From contig CAJUHH010000002.1 in assembly GCA_910585965.1 (NCBI GenBank), positions 186,001-250,000 on the forward strand: 64,000 bases of DNA. The letters are read 5' to 3'. Of this stretch, positions 16,250-25,521 are shown piece by piece. The notes beneath the pieces are model-generated. The model saw nothing but the letters and a program-made list of their open reading frames with translations, searched no databases and had not been told where the DNA came from. Position 1 is the stretch's first letter. Each line of letters opens with the position of its first letter. Origin of the DNA: an uncultured Lachnospiraceae bacterium (GTDB taxonomy: Bacteria; Bacillota; Clostridia; Lachnospirales; Lachnospiraceae). Made by a program: the position numbers and the translations under genes.

Positions 16250-17614
16250 ATGGAAAGAGAAAAGTTGAGTTCCCGCCTGGGATTTATACTTCTTTCAGCG
16301 GGGTGCGCGATCGGAATAGGAAATGTATGGAGGTTTCCTTATATAGCGGGAAGGTATGGCGGCGGAGCTTTCGTGCTTTTTTACCTGTTTTTTCTGGCCA
16401 TCATGGGGCTGCCCGTCATGACGATGGAATTTGCGGTAGGTCGCGCCAGCAAAAAGAGCATTATCAAAAGCTTCCACGAACTGGAGCCGGAGGGGACGAA
16501 ATGGCATTGGCATGGATATGTGGGGTTGGCGGGAAATTACTGTCTGATGATGTTTTATACGACTGTGGCGGGCTGGATGCTGTATTACTTTTACCTGATG
16601 CTGACAGGCCGTTTTGCAGGAGCAGGGGCGGAAGAGGTCGGACAAATGTTCGGCAGCATGCTGGCAAAGCCGGGGACTATGGCAGGGCTGATGCTGCTTG
16701 TGGTGTCGGTAGGCTTCGGCATCTGTTCGGCGGGGCTGCAAAGCGGCGTGGAACGCATTACGAAGGGAATGATGGCAGCTCTTCTTGGGATTATGGTATT
16801 GCTTGCCATACACAGCCTGACGATGGAGGGCGGATCGGAAGGGCTGGCTTTCTATTTGAAACCTGATTTTGACCGGATGATGGAAGTAGGAATCGGCGAG
16901 ACGATGGTGGGAGCTATGAACCAAGCTTTTTTCACGCTGAGCCTCGGCATTGGATCCATGGCGATTTTCGGAAGTTATATCGGAAAGGAACATACTCTGT
17001 TAAAAGAGTCGGCCAATATTGCGGTATTGGATACGTTTGTGGCTATTGTGGCCGGCTTGATCATTTTTCCGGCCTGTTTTGCTTTCGGCATTAACCCGGA
17101 CAGCGGCCCGTCGCTTATTTTTGTGACTCTGCCCAATGTATTTAACAATATGGCGGGAGGAAGGATATGGGGGACGTTGTTCTTTGTATTCATGTCCTTT
17201 GCGGCATTTTCCACGGTGCTTGCTGTATTTGAAAATATTATTTCCTGCGGCATGGATATGTGGGGCTTTACCCGCAAAAAGTCCTGTCTGATCAACGGGA
17301 TCCTGCTTGCCGTGCTTTCCCTGCCCTGTGTGCTGGGATTTAATGTCTGGTCAGGATTTATGCCTTTTGGGGAAGGAAGCAATATTCTGGATCTGGAAGA
17401 TTTTATTGTCAGCAATCTGCTGCTGCCGCTTGGCTCCTTCGTTTACCTGATGTTCTGCGTGACGAAGAAGGGATGGGGATTTGATAACTATCTGAAGGAA
17501 GCGAATACGGGGAGCGGGCTGAAGGTGGCCAGGGCTTTGAAAATTTATTTGCAGGTGATTCTTCCGGCATTGATATTGTTTATTTTTATAAAAGGTATTA
17601 TCGATAAGTTTTAG
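16250..17614 (+). CDS. Sodium-dependent transporter (NSS/SNF family)
   Basis: A 454-residue neurotransmitter:sodium symporter homologue with 11-12 hydrophobic segments. The first segment reads AGCAIGIGNVWRFPY at about residues 17-31, the signature of the sodium and substrate site. Bacterial members carry amino acids such as tryptophan, tyrosine or leucine; the substrate cannot be read here. The start at 16250 follows AAAGGACAGG and gives the standard N-terminus (MEREKLSSRLGF). It lies between a HAD hydrolase and the Rrf2 regulator, 13 nt before the latter. Confidence 0.93.
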   Translation: MEREKLSSRLGFILLSAGCAIGIGNVWRFPYIAGRYGGGAFVLFYLFFLAIMGLPVMTMEFAVGRASKKSIIKSFHELEPEGTKWHWHGYVGLAGNYCLMMFYTTVAGWMLYYFYLMLTGRFAGAGAEEVGQMFGSMLAKPGTMAGLMLLVVSVGFGICSAGLQSGVERITKGMMAALLGIMVLLAIHSLTMEGGSEGLAFYLKPDFDRMMEVGIGETMVGAMNQAFFTLSLGIGSMAIFGSYIGKEHTLLKESANIAVLDTFVAIVAGLIIFPACFAFGINPDSGPSLIFVTLPNVFNNMAGGRIWGTLFFVFMSFAAFSTVLAVFENIISCGMDMWGFTRKKSCLINGILLAVLSLPCVLGFNVWSGFMPFGEGSNILDLEDFIVSNLLLPLGSFVYLMFCVTKKGWGFDNYLKEANTGSGLKVARALKIYLQVILPALILFIFIKGIIDKF

Positions 17615-17627
17615 GCGGAGGGGTGGA

Positions 17628-18068
17628 ATGAAGATATCGACGAAGGGACGGTATGCAGTGCGGGTGATGCTGGATCTGGCGGTGCATAATACAGGGGAAT
17701 ATATTAAGGCAAAGCAGATCGCAGAGCGGCAGGAAATATCGGAAAAGTATCTGGAGCAGATCATTTCGGTCCTGAATAAGGCGGGATTTGTGAAAAGCAC
17801 GAGGGGGGCCCAGGGCGGCTACCGAATTGCCGGTGATCCCGAAGACTATACGGTGGGCATGATTCTGCGCCTGACGGAAGGGAATCTCTGCCCTGTGGCA
17901 TGCCTGGAAGATGAAAAGAATCAGTGCCGGCGCTGCGATACCTGCGAGACGCTGGCTGTCTGGAAGGAGTTAAATGAGGCCATTAACCGGGTGGTGGACG
18001 GCGTGACGGTCGGCGAGCTGGCCAGGCGGCAGATGGAACGGGAAGGAATCATGAACTATTCAATCTGA
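17628..18068 (+). CDS. Rrf2-family regulator (CymR/IscR-like)
   Basis: A 146-residue Rrf2-family DNA-binding protein. The winged helix occupies residues 1-70 (MKISTKGRYAVRVMLDLA at the start, YLEQIISVLNKAGFV and TRGAQGGY in the wing). A Cys cluster CPVACLEDEKNQCRRCDTC near residues 87-105 could bind a metal or an iron-sulfur cluster or sense sulfur status. The N-terminus is close to CymR, the cysteine metabolism repressor of Bacillus, whereas the Cys cluster is more IscR-like. The neighbouring cysK and met genes support a role in sulfur control. It follows the NSS gene by 13 nt. Confidence 0.9.
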   Translation: MKISTKGRYAVRVMLDLAVHNTGEYIKAKQIAERQEISEKYLEQIISVLNKAGFVKSTRGAQGGYRIAGDPEDYTVGMILRLTEGNLCPVACLEDEKNQCRRCDTCETLAVWKELNEAINRVVDGVTVGELARRQMEREGIMNYSI

Positions 18069-18216
18069 GAGCGGGCGCATATAAATAGAATTTTGTAACA
18101 ATTTATGGCAGAAAAAACAATTTTCTGGTTTACTTCTTATCCGTTATGCATTAAACTAAAAGATAGAATAATAGTGTGCTTTTTTAAAAGATTAATATCG
18201 CGGTAAGGAGGTTCAC

Positions 18217-19830
18217 ATGACAGAGTTTATAGGGAAAACGGTGTTTTCCGGGATTGCCATCGGTAAGATTGCAATATTGAAAAAGGACGATCAGAGCGTA
18301 AAGAGGACGCACGTAGACGATACGGCAGGGGAGCTTGCGCGGGTAATGGAAGCAAAGGAAAAGGCGCTTGGACAGCTGAAGGCTTTGTATGAAAAAGCGG
18401 TGAAGGAAGTCGGAGAATCAGGGGCGATGATTTTCGACGTACATCAGATGATGCTGGATGACCAGGATTATTTGGATTCTATTACGAATATGATCGAAAC
18501 ACAGAACATTAATGCGGAATATGCCGTAGCGGTGACAGGCGATAACTTTGCAAAAATGTTTGCGGAGATGGACGACGACTACATGAAAGCAAGGGCTGCG
18601 GACGTAAAGGATATTTCGGAGCGCCTGATCCGCGTATTGCAGGGCGGAGACGGGGACGGGCTGGAAACGGATGAAGCGACGATCGTGGTGGCGGATGACC
18701 TTGCGCCTAGCGAGACCGTGCAGATGGACAAGAGCAAGGTGCTTGCTTTCGTTACAAGATTCGGCTCCTCCAATTCGCACACGGCGATCCTGGCAAGGAC
18801 GATGAATATTCCTGCTTTGATCAGTGTGGATTACGATGAAGAGATAGACGGAAAGATGGCGGTGGTAGACGGCTTTGAAGGAAAGTTGATCGTGGAGCCG
18901 GAAGAAGAAATGCTGGAAGCATATCGGAACAGATATGAACAGGAAGTGGAAAAACGCAGATTGCTCCAGGAACTGAAGGGCAAAGAAAACGTGACAAAGA
19001 GTGGAAAGAAGATTAACATATACGCGAACATCGGAAAGGTTTCGGATGTGGCGAACGTATTGCAGAACGATGCCGGCGGCATCGGCCTGTTCCGGAGCGA
19101 ATTCCTTTATCTGGAGAAAGATACCTTCCCTACGGAAGAGGAACAGTACCAGGCATATAAGCAGGTAGCTGAGACGATGGCGGGCAAGAAAGTAATTATC
19201 CGTACGTTGGATATCGGGGCGGATAAACAGGCAGATTACTTCGGGCTGGGCCACGAAGAGAACCCGGCAATGGGATACCGTGCGATCCGTATCTGCCTGA
19301 ATCAGCCGGATATTTTCAAGACCCAGCTGCGCGCGCTGTTTCGGGCGAGCATATTCGGAACGATTTCCATTATGTACCCGATGATCATTTCCGTAAAAGA
19401 AGTAAGGCAGATCAAGGAGATCGTGGAAGAGGTAAAGAAGGAGCTGACGGAAGAGGGCATTCCTTATGCGGACGTAGAACAGGGAATTATGATCGAGACG
19501 CCGGCGGCGGCTATGATCAGCGATCTGCTGGCGAAGGAAGTGGATTTCTTCAGTATCGGAACCAACGACCTGACCCAGTATACGCTGGCAATCGACAGGC
19601 AGAACGCAAAGCTGGATAATATTTACGATTCCCACCATGAGGCGATCCTGCGGATGATCAAGATGGTTGTGGACAATGCCCACAAGGAAGGCATCTGGGC
19701 CGGCATCTGCGGGGAATTGGGCGCGGATACCACGCTGACAGAGGAATTTGTAAATATGGGTCTGGATGAACTGTCCGTAACGCCGACCTTCGTGCTTCCG
19801 GTCAGGAAGATCGTACGGGAAATGGAATAA
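18217..19830 (+). CDS. ptsI: PTS enzyme I (phosphoenolpyruvate-protein phosphotransferase)
   Basis: Enzyme I, the general first component of the sugar PTS, which transfers phosphate from PEP to HPr. At 537 residues it is slightly shorter than the common 570. The phosphorylated His188 lies in SSNSHTAILART, the PEP-binding barrel follows with GIGLFRSEFLY and IRTLDIGADK, and the catalytic Cys498 is in GICGEL. A strong AAGGAGG precedes the ATG. No HPr gene is adjacent, unlike many ptsHI operons. A terminator follows at 19951. Confidence 0.96.
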   Translation: MTEFIGKTVFSGIAIGKIAILKKDDQSVKRTHVDDTAGELARVMEAKEKALGQLKALYEKAVKEVGESGAMIFDVHQMMLDDQDYLDSITNMIETQNINAEYAVAVTGDNFAKMFAEMDDDYMKARAADVKDISERLIRVLQGGDGDGLETDEATIVVADDLAPSETVQMDKSKVLAFVTRFGSSNSHTAILARTMNIPALISVDYDEEIDGKMAVVDGFEGKLIVEPEEEMLEAYRNRYEQEVEKRRLLQELKGKENVTKSGKKINIYANIGKVSDVANVLQNDAGGIGLFRSEFLYLEKDTFPTEEEQYQAYKQVAETMAGKKVIIRTLDIGADKQADYFGLGHEENPAMGYRAIRICLNQPDIFKTQLRALFRASIFGTISIMYPMIISVKEVRQIKEIVEEVKKELTEEGIPYADVEQGIMIETPAAAMISDLLAKEVDFFSIGTNDLTQYTLAIDRQNAKLDNIYDSHHEAILRMIKMVVDNAHKEGIWAGICGELGADTTLTEEFVNMGLDELSVTPTFVLPVRKIVREME

Positions 19831-19950
19831 GGCAGATATTGTTTATCAGAGAGGCTGTATCAGCAGGGCTGTATCATTCCGGCTGTTCAGCATGGATTTA
19901 TAAGGGGAATGAGACAGGGGCGGTTAAAAAATAAAGAGTCTGTAAATCAT

Positions 19951-19987
19951 GTTATCAGTGCCGGCAACGGCGCTGATAGCATTTTTT
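19951..19987 (+). terminator. Intrinsic terminator after ptsI
   Basis: A 13-bp stem with one G-T pair (19951-19963 with 19968-19980), a GCAA loop and a T-run at 19982-19987. It lies between ptsI and the MATE gene, just before the latter's ribosome site. Confidence 0.8.
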
Positions 19988-20014
19988 CGGTGTGAGAAAA
20001 GGAGAGGAAGCATT

Positions 20015-21379
20015 ATGGCAGGAGATACAACAAGGGATATGACGCAAGGGTCGCCGATGAAGCTTATTTTAGGGTTTTCCATTCCGCTGTTGTTCGGCTT
20101 TTTGTTCCAGCAGTTTTATAATGTAATGGACACGATTATCGTGGGGCGCGTTTTGGGCGTTCATGCATTGGCAGGGGTCGGAAGCACGGGATCTTTGAAT
20201 TTTCTGATCATTGGTTTCTGCATGGGCGTATGCAACGGGTTTGCTATTCCTTTGGCGCATAAATTCGGTGCGAAGGATTATTCCGGCATGCGGCGCTTTG
20301 TGGCCAACGGCATGTGGCTTTCCATTCTCTTTTCTGCAGTAATGACGGTTGTGACGGCAGTTTTCTGCCGGGGGATGCTGACGGCGATGAAAACGCCGGA
20401 TGATATTTTTTCCTATGCCTACAGCTATATTTTTATTATCTTCTTAGGAATCCCGGCTACTTATCTATATAATATGCTGTCCGGGATCATCCGGGCCATG
20501 GGGGACAGCAAGACGCCCCTCGTATTTTTGACCTTGTCCTCGTTTTTAAATATAGCCTTAGACCTGATCTGCATTATCAGCCTTGGCATGGGCGTAGCGG
20601 GGGCGGCAGTAGCGACAGTGGTTTCACAGGCTGTTTCGGGCATCTTCTGTCTGGTTTATATGATAAAAAAATTTCCTCTTTTGCATATGGAAAAAGGGGA
20701 ATGGAAAGTAAATATTCATTATATGGGGACTTTGTGCGGGATGGGCGTTCCGATGGGGCTGCAATATTCCATTACAGCCATTGGCAGCGTAATTCTCCAG
20801 ACGGCAGTGAATACGCTGGGGGCGGCGGCAGTGGCTTCCGTGACGGCTGCGGGAAAAGTGAGCATGTTTTTTTGCTGCCCATATGATGCCCTTGGATCTA
20901 CGATGGCCACTTATGGGGGGCAGAACGTAGGGGCTAAGAAGCCGGAGCGGCTTGGGCAGGGAATTAAGGCGAGCATGACGATTGCCGCCGTTTATTCGGT
21001 TGTCGCGCTGGCCATCTTATATCTGTTCGGCGCGGAGCTGTCCGCGCTGTTTGTGGATGGGGCTGACCAGCAGCTTTTGGCCGATGCCAGAATGCTTTTG
21101 ATTATTAATGCAACATTCTTTATTCCATTGGCTGTGGTAAACGTTGTGCGCTTTCTGATCCAGGGCATGGGCTTCGGCGTTCTGGCTATTGCAGCCGGTG
21201 TGTGTGAAATGGCGGCGAGAAGCCTGGCAGGGACATTGCTTGTGCCTGCGTTCGGATTCATCGGCGTCTGCTTTGCCAGCCCGTTAGCATGGATTTTTGC
21301 AGACGCGTTTTTGATTCCTGCTTATTTCCATGTGCGCAGGAAACTGGATAGGATATACGAAAGCGGAACAGAGGCGTGA
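20015..21379 (+). CDS. MATE family efflux transporter
   Basis: A 454-residue multidrug and toxin extrusion (MATE) transporter with twelve hydrophobic segments in two similar halves. N-terminal SIPLLFGFLFQQFYNVMDTI is typical of the DinF/NorM-like clostridial group. These antiport drugs or metabolites with sodium or protons. The start at 20015 follows AAAAGGAGAGGAAG and is preferred to an in-frame codon 66 nt upstream that lies inside the terminator. Convergent with the GH2 gene, 18 nt apart. Confidence 0.93.
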   Translation: MAGDTTRDMTQGSPMKLILGFSIPLLFGFLFQQFYNVMDTIIVGRVLGVHALAGVGSTGSLNFLIIGFCMGVCNGFAIPLAHKFGAKDYSGMRRFVANGMWLSILFSAVMTVVTAVFCRGMLTAMKTPDDIFSYAYSYIFIIFLGIPATYLYNMLSGIIRAMGDSKTPLVFLTLSSFLNIALDLICIISLGMGVAGAAVATVVSQAVSGIFCLVYMIKKFPLLHMEKGEWKVNIHYMGTLCGMGVPMGLQYSITAIGSVILQTAVNTLGAAAVASVTAAGKVSMFFCCPYDALGSTMATYGGQNVGAKKPERLGQGIKASMTIAAVYSVVALAILYLFGAELSALFVDGADQQLLADARMLLIINATFFIPLAVVNVVRFLIQGMGFGVLAIAAGVCEMAARSLAGTLLVPAFGFIGVCFASPLAWIFADAFLIPAYFHVRRKLDRIYESGTEA

Positions 21380-21397
21380 GAAAACCGCGCTTTTGGG

Positions 21398-23239
21398 CTA
21401 AGGCATCAGTTTGCATACTTTTCTGTCATAAGTGAGCAGGCCGTTTACTTCTTCCTCCACATCGGAGAGCTGCGTATAAACAGCGCCGCAGAGGCCTTTT
21501 TGGATCAGCGGCTTTAAGTCTGTATCCAGAAGCTTGTGATAAGCAGCTGAGAATTCTTCCGTCGTGGAAAATTTTTTGTATCCATAAATGCGTTCCACGC
21601 TGGAATGCCCTTCTATGCGGCAGGCATAGCCGCCGTATTCGGACAGGACAAAAGCCCGGGGATCCTTGACCACATCCAGCTTGCGGAAATAGTTATGCAC
21701 GCTTTTGAAATCCCCTCCTCCCTGGTCGAACCAGCCGCTTGTCTGGTCGATGGGGCGGGTCTTGTCTTTTCGGCGGATGAGGCGCGTGATGCGGTTGGCA
21801 TCGAACTGCCCCCACCCCTCATTAAAGGGAACCCATGCGGCGATGGACGGGACATTGTACAAATAATCGATGGCGGCCAGGCATTCTTTCGTCCATTCTT
21901 CGCGTCCTTTTTTGGAGGAACGACCGAACAGTTTGTATTTATTGTCTCTCAAATGCCCGGAAATATCGGGGACGAGGGTGGGCAGATAGCAGACGAGGGG
22001 GAGGGAATAGCTGGAGCCGCCGCTCACCATATCCTGCCATACGATCATGCCCAGGCGGTCGCAATGGTAATACCAGCGCGCCGCTTCTATTTTGATATGC
22101 TTCCGTATCATATTAAAGCCCAGATCTTTCATGGCCTGGATGTCATAGACCAGCGCCTCGTCAGAAGGGGCGGTGTAAAGGCCGTCCGGCCAGTAACCTT
22201 GGTCCAGCACTCCGTGGAGAAAGAGGGGGGCGTGGTTTAGGCAAAACCGCATTATGCCCTTTTCATCCGCTTCCACGCGAAAGGAACGCATCGCAAAATA
22301 GCTTTCGATATGGTCGTCGCCGAACTGTATAGCCAAAGTATATAAAAACGGATCATCCGGGGTCCATGGGTGCGCTTTCGGAATGGCCGCGCGTGCGGAA
22401 AGGCTGTACTCTTCCGCTTTTTTCCTAGCAGCAGGATAGGAGGAAGACGGATCCTCCTTTCCTTTCGGCAGGACAGGTTTTTTATAAGAGCCAGCAAAGA
22501 CGCATCTGTTTTCTTCATAAATCTGTATTTTAACGGGAGCTGCCCCGTGGGTCAGTATCTGAATATGGAGTTCCCCTTTGTCATAATCGGGGGTCAAATA
22601 GAGCTTTTGGATATAGTTTTCAGGAACCCATTCCATCCATACCGTCTGCCAGATGCCGCTCTGGGCAGTATAAAACATGCCGCCCCGCTTCAGCGTCTGT
22701 TTGCCTCTGGAATGGTAAGAAGCATCGCTGTCATCCCGAACCCTTACGGACAGGGAGTTGCACCCTTCCCTGAGAAAGGGAGAAAGATCCGCTTCAAAGG
22801 GCAGATAGCCGCCCAAGTGGCTGCATACCTTCCTTCCGTTCAGATAGACCCAAGCCGCCTGGTCAACGGCGCCGAAGTGGAGAATCAGCCTTTTCGAGGA
22901 AAGCGAGGAGTAATCCTTGGCGGTTATAAAAATACCCCGCTCATACCATAAATATTCCCCGGGCTGCAGCTGTCTTTCCACGCCGGAGAGGATGCTTTCC
23001 GGGGAAAACGGGACGAGAATCGTTCCATCGTAGTTGGTCGGCATATCGGCAGACCGGGTGATGGCATACCGCCAGTACCCGTTCAGGATTGTATAATTAT
23101 TTCTTTTCAGCTGGGGCCTTGGATACTCCTCCAGCACATGCTCCGCATCCAGTCCTTCCCCCCAGACCGTAGTGAGCCGGGCGAGTACGTCGTTTTCGTG
23201 GGATTTATTAATGTTGCGCGCGCAATCTAAAATATCCAT
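21398..23239 (-). CDS. Glycoside hydrolase family 2 enzyme
   Basis: A 613-residue GH2 glycosidase (beta-galactosidase, beta-glucuronidase or beta-mannosidase type) with a jelly-roll sugar-binding domain (about residues 45-205), an Ig-like domain and a C-terminal TIM barrel. The acid/base Glu474 is in PFNEGWGQFD and the nucleophile Glu534 in LSEYGGY. No signal peptide is seen, so it acts on imported or small substrates in the cytoplasm. The start at 23239 has AAAGGAAAA upstream. Substrate cannot be decided by eye; the barrel lacks an obvious beta-glucuronidase loop. Confidence 0.9.
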   Translation of the reverse strand: MDILDCARNINKSHENDVLARLTTVWGEGLDAEHVLEEYPRPQLKRNNYTILNGYWRYAITRSADMPTNYDGTILVPFSPESILSGVERQLQPGEYLWYERGIFITAKDYSSLSSKRLILHFGAVDQAAWVYLNGRKVCSHLGGYLPFEADLSPFLREGCNSLSVRVRDDSDASYHSRGKQTLKRGGMFYTAQSGIWQTVWMEWVPENYIQKLYLTPDYDKGELHIQILTHGAAPVKIQIYEENRCVFAGSYKKPVLPKGKEDPSSSYPAARKKAEEYSLSARAAIPKAHPWTPDDPFLYTLAIQFGDDHIESYFAMRSFRVEADEKGIMRFCLNHAPLFLHGVLDQGYWPDGLYTAPSDEALVYDIQAMKDLGFNMIRKHIKIEAARWYYHCDRLGMIVWQDMVSGGSSYSLPLVCYLPTLVPDISGHLRDNKYKLFGRSSKKGREEWTKECLAAIDYLYNVPSIAAWVPFNEGWGQFDANRITRLIRRKDKTRPIDQTSGWFDQGGGDFKSVHNYFRKLDVVKDPRAFVLSEYGGYACRIEGHSSVERIYGYKKFSTTEEFSAAYHKLLDTDLKPLIQKGLCGAVYTQLSDVEEEVNGLLTYDRKVCKLMP

Positions 23240-23320
23240 AGTTTTCCTTTCTTTTTCCCGCAAGCAATGGGCAAGACGCCCTTTCTTGCAGCGGAGCTGC
23301 TGACTGTTGAACCCACATCC

Positions 23321-24013
23321 TTAAGGAGCGGGCGTGAAATTTTTCAACTGCATCTGAAGAACTTCCGACTGTTTTGCCAATTCCCTGCTTTTAGGAATAA
23401 GCGTCAGCCATATGGCGGCAATAAGAACGAGCAGTATATAGATCCAGGAAAGGACATCCATACCGACAGCAAGAGGATTTTGTTGAAAGCTGTTGATATA
23501 TATCTGTAAAAGTTTTTCAAAAGAATCAATGCCCAATTGGGTGTGCAGCGTGTTTACGGCTGACAGGATATCTTTTAATATCAGAAGATATAAGAAAAAC
23601 GCCATTTTCCATTTCGGACCCATAGCGCAGAGCAGGAAAATTGCATTAATCCCAAAGGCGGTGAGAAACCCCGGGATAAATGCTATTATGGAAATACTCA
23701 TAGTTTTTGAGGCAAAACAGACTTTGGCAAATAGGAGCAGGAAACTGGAAAAAAGCAGAAAAAGGATAATTCTTTTTTTGATGGTTTCGAATCGTTCCAC
23801 TTGGGGATGGTCCGCATAAACTGTTTTACGGTATGATGCAAATTGTTCCCTGGCAAGGGCCTGCTGTTCCTTTGTGTATGCCCCTTGTCCCCCTGCCCCG
23901 ATCAGGCTTTCGGCTTGTTTGGCCCGTTTCATCCGTGTTCGTTTCGGTATGAAATAGAGCACTGCAAATATGATAATGAGATAAAGGGTAAAAACGATAA
24001 AGTTTGAACTCAT
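23321..24013 (-). CDS. Uncharacterised membrane protein
   Basis: A 230-residue membrane protein that I do not recognise. It has an N-terminal membrane segment (about residues 5-22), a basic and polar cytoplasmic stretch (23-80), then hydrophobic segments near 83-98, 106-132, 138-148 and a last one at about 190-208, ending in a polar tail. AAGGAGGATG precedes its ATG, a strong site. It lies 81 nt upstream of the GH2 gene on the same strand and could be cotranscribed with it. No motif points to a function. Confidence 0.7.
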   Translation of the reverse strand: MSSNFIVFTLYLIIIFAVLYFIPKRTRMKRAKQAESLIGAGGQGAYTKEQQALAREQFASYRKTVYADHPQVERFETIKKRIILFLLFSSFLLLFAKVCFASKTMSISIIAFIPGFLTAFGINAIFLLCAMGPKWKMAFFLYLLILKDILSAVNTLHTQLGIDSFEKLLQIYINSFQQNPLAVGMDVLSWIYILLVLIAAIWLTLIPKSRELAKQSEVLQMQLKNFTPAP

Positions 24014-24144
24014 ATGACATCCTCCTTGTTATCTATTTATTATAGGTGCAAAGGGGCGGGGTGTCAAACAGGTCATGGTTAATTAGAGGTATCAAAAGAG
24101 GAAATCATAAAAAGCGTGATAGATGGGATCAGAAAGATTTAACA

Positions 24145-24309
24145 CTACATATCGTCCAACAGCCATATATCTGTCTTGTGGTATTTTTGCCTGCTGTAGG
24201 AAAGCTCTTCCAGAAAGGAATCGTGCAGAGCCGAATATTGATTCCAATTATTATCTTCTGTTACAATCTCGGCCATCGAAAGCCGTTTTAACATAGAATC
24301 CTCAGCCAT
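24145..24309 (-). CDS. Possible small hypothetical protein
   Basis: A 54-residue open frame on the minus strand with AGAGGAAGG directly before its ATG at 24309. The product is acidic, soluble and without known motifs; it could be the remnant of a longer gene. It lies in the otherwise empty 398-nt interval between the membrane protein gene and lrgA. Little else is visible in that interval. Confidence 0.35.
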   Translation of the reverse strand: MAEDSMLKRLSMAEIVTEDNNWNQYSALHDSFLEELSYSRQKYHKTDIWLLDDM

Positions 24310-24412
24310 ATCCCTTCCTCTTGCCATCCCATCCCCAACATGCTAAAATGTAAAAACCTCTATAACTAATAAACAGACTACATATACATCTTATGTAAAA
24401 AAGGAAGAACTT

Positions 24413-24784
24413 ATGAAATATATCAAACAATTCAGTATTATCATCGTAATCACATTGAGCGGGGAATTATTGGAAAAAATATTCCCCCTGCCGGTTCCGG
24501 CGAGCATATACGGGCTTGGAATTATGCTGGCTTTGCTGATGAGCGGGGTCTTAAAGCTGGAAGCGGTAAAAGAAAGCGCGGATTTCCTTATCGAAATCAT
24601 GCCGTTGATGTTTATTCCGGCGGCGGCAGGGCTGTTGGACTCCTGGCATGAATTGGAGGGGATTTTCCTGCCGCTGGCCGCCGTGGTGGGGGTGACGACA
24701 ATTGTTGTTATGGCGGCAACCGGACGGTGTGCGCAGGGAATGATCAGAAAAGGAAAAAAAGAGACGGATACGAAGCGGAAGTGA
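24413..24784 (+). CDS. lrgA: LrgA/CidA family holin-like protein
   Basis: A 123-residue membrane protein of the CidA/LrgA family. Four hydrophobic segments are visible, and PLPVPASIYGLGIMLALL near residues 25-42 is the family core. LrgA and LrgB work together in control of murein hydrolase activity or, as shown in some species, in pyruvate transport. AAGGAAGAA precedes the ATG. lrgB follows after 8 nt, so both are on one transcript. Confidence 0.92.
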   Translation: MKYIKQFSIIIVITLSGELLEKIFPLPVPASIYGLGIMLALLMSGVLKLEAVKESADFLIEIMPLMFIPAAAGLLDSWHELEGIFLPLAAVVGVTTIVVMAATGRCAQGMIRKGKKETDTKRK

Positions 24785-24792
24785 GGGGCATT

Positions 24793-25485
24793 ATGGAAGT
24801 ATTTTTAGGAAAATCATTGTTTTTCGGGGTGGCGGTCAGCGTGATCGGATATGAGATAGGATTACAGATGAAAAAGAGGATAAAAAGCCCGTTGTGCAAC
24901 CCTCTTTTGGTTTCTATTGCGTTTGTCATGTTCGTGCTGGGCATATTTCGGATAGATTATGTTGATTATTATGAAGGGGGGAAATATTTGAGTTATCTTT
25001 TGACGCCTGCTACAGTATGTCTGGCAGTCCCGCTTTACCAGCAGATGGAATTGCTGAAGAAGAATTGGGCGGCTGTGGTTACGGCCATTTGTTCGGGTGT
25101 ATTTTCCAGTTTGGCCACGGTTTTGGTTATGTCGAAACTGTTTGGTTTTTCGCACGAGCAATATGTGACGCTGCTGCCAAAATCCATAACGACGGCGATC
25201 GGAATGGGAGTCTCTGAAAAGCTGGGAGGCATCGTGACGGTGACAGTGGTTGTTATCATTATTACCGGGATTTTGGGAAATGTGATTGCGGAAAGTATTT
25301 TTAAGCTCTTCCGCATTCAGGAGCCTATCGCCAGAGGGCTTGCGCTTGGAACCTCGTCCCATGCCATCGGCACTGCTAAAGCTATGGAACTGGGGGAAAT
25401 CGAAGGGGCGATGAGCAGCCTTTCCATCGTTGTATCCGGAATACTGACAGTAATTGCCGCTCCGCTGTTTGCCGGGATGCTATAA
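24793..25485 (+). CDS. lrgB: LrgB/CidB family membrane protein
   Basis: A 230-residue partner of LrgA with six or seven hydrophobic segments. LLPKSITTAIGMGVSEKLGG near the middle and LGTSSHAIGTAKAMELGE near the end are conserved LrgB blocks. The start at 24793 is preceded by GAGGGG and lies 8 nt beyond the lrgA stop; an upstream in-frame codon overlapping lrgA would add an implausible hydrophilic extension. Convergent with the soluble chemoreceptor gene. Confidence 0.93.
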   Translation: MEVFLGKSLFFGVAVSVIGYEIGLQMKKRIKSPLCNPLLVSIAFVMFVLGIFRIDYVDYYEGGKYLSYLLTPATVCLAVPLYQQMELLKKNWAAVVTAICSGVFSSLATVLVMSKLFGFSHEQYVTLLPKSITTAIGMGVSEKLGGIVTVTVVVIIITGILGNVIAESIFKLFRIQEPIARGLALGTSSHAIGTAKAMELGEIEGAMSSLSIVVSGILTVIAAPLFAGML

Positions 25486-25521
25486 TCCCCTTGGCGTCCC
25501 TGCGAATACCTCTTCTTCTTT

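Noticed and set aside
18418..19683. A 421-codon open frame on the minus strand
   Set aside because: It is opposite ptsI, whose plus-strand product is fully conserved; the minus frame has no motif or ribosome site and reflects codon bias.
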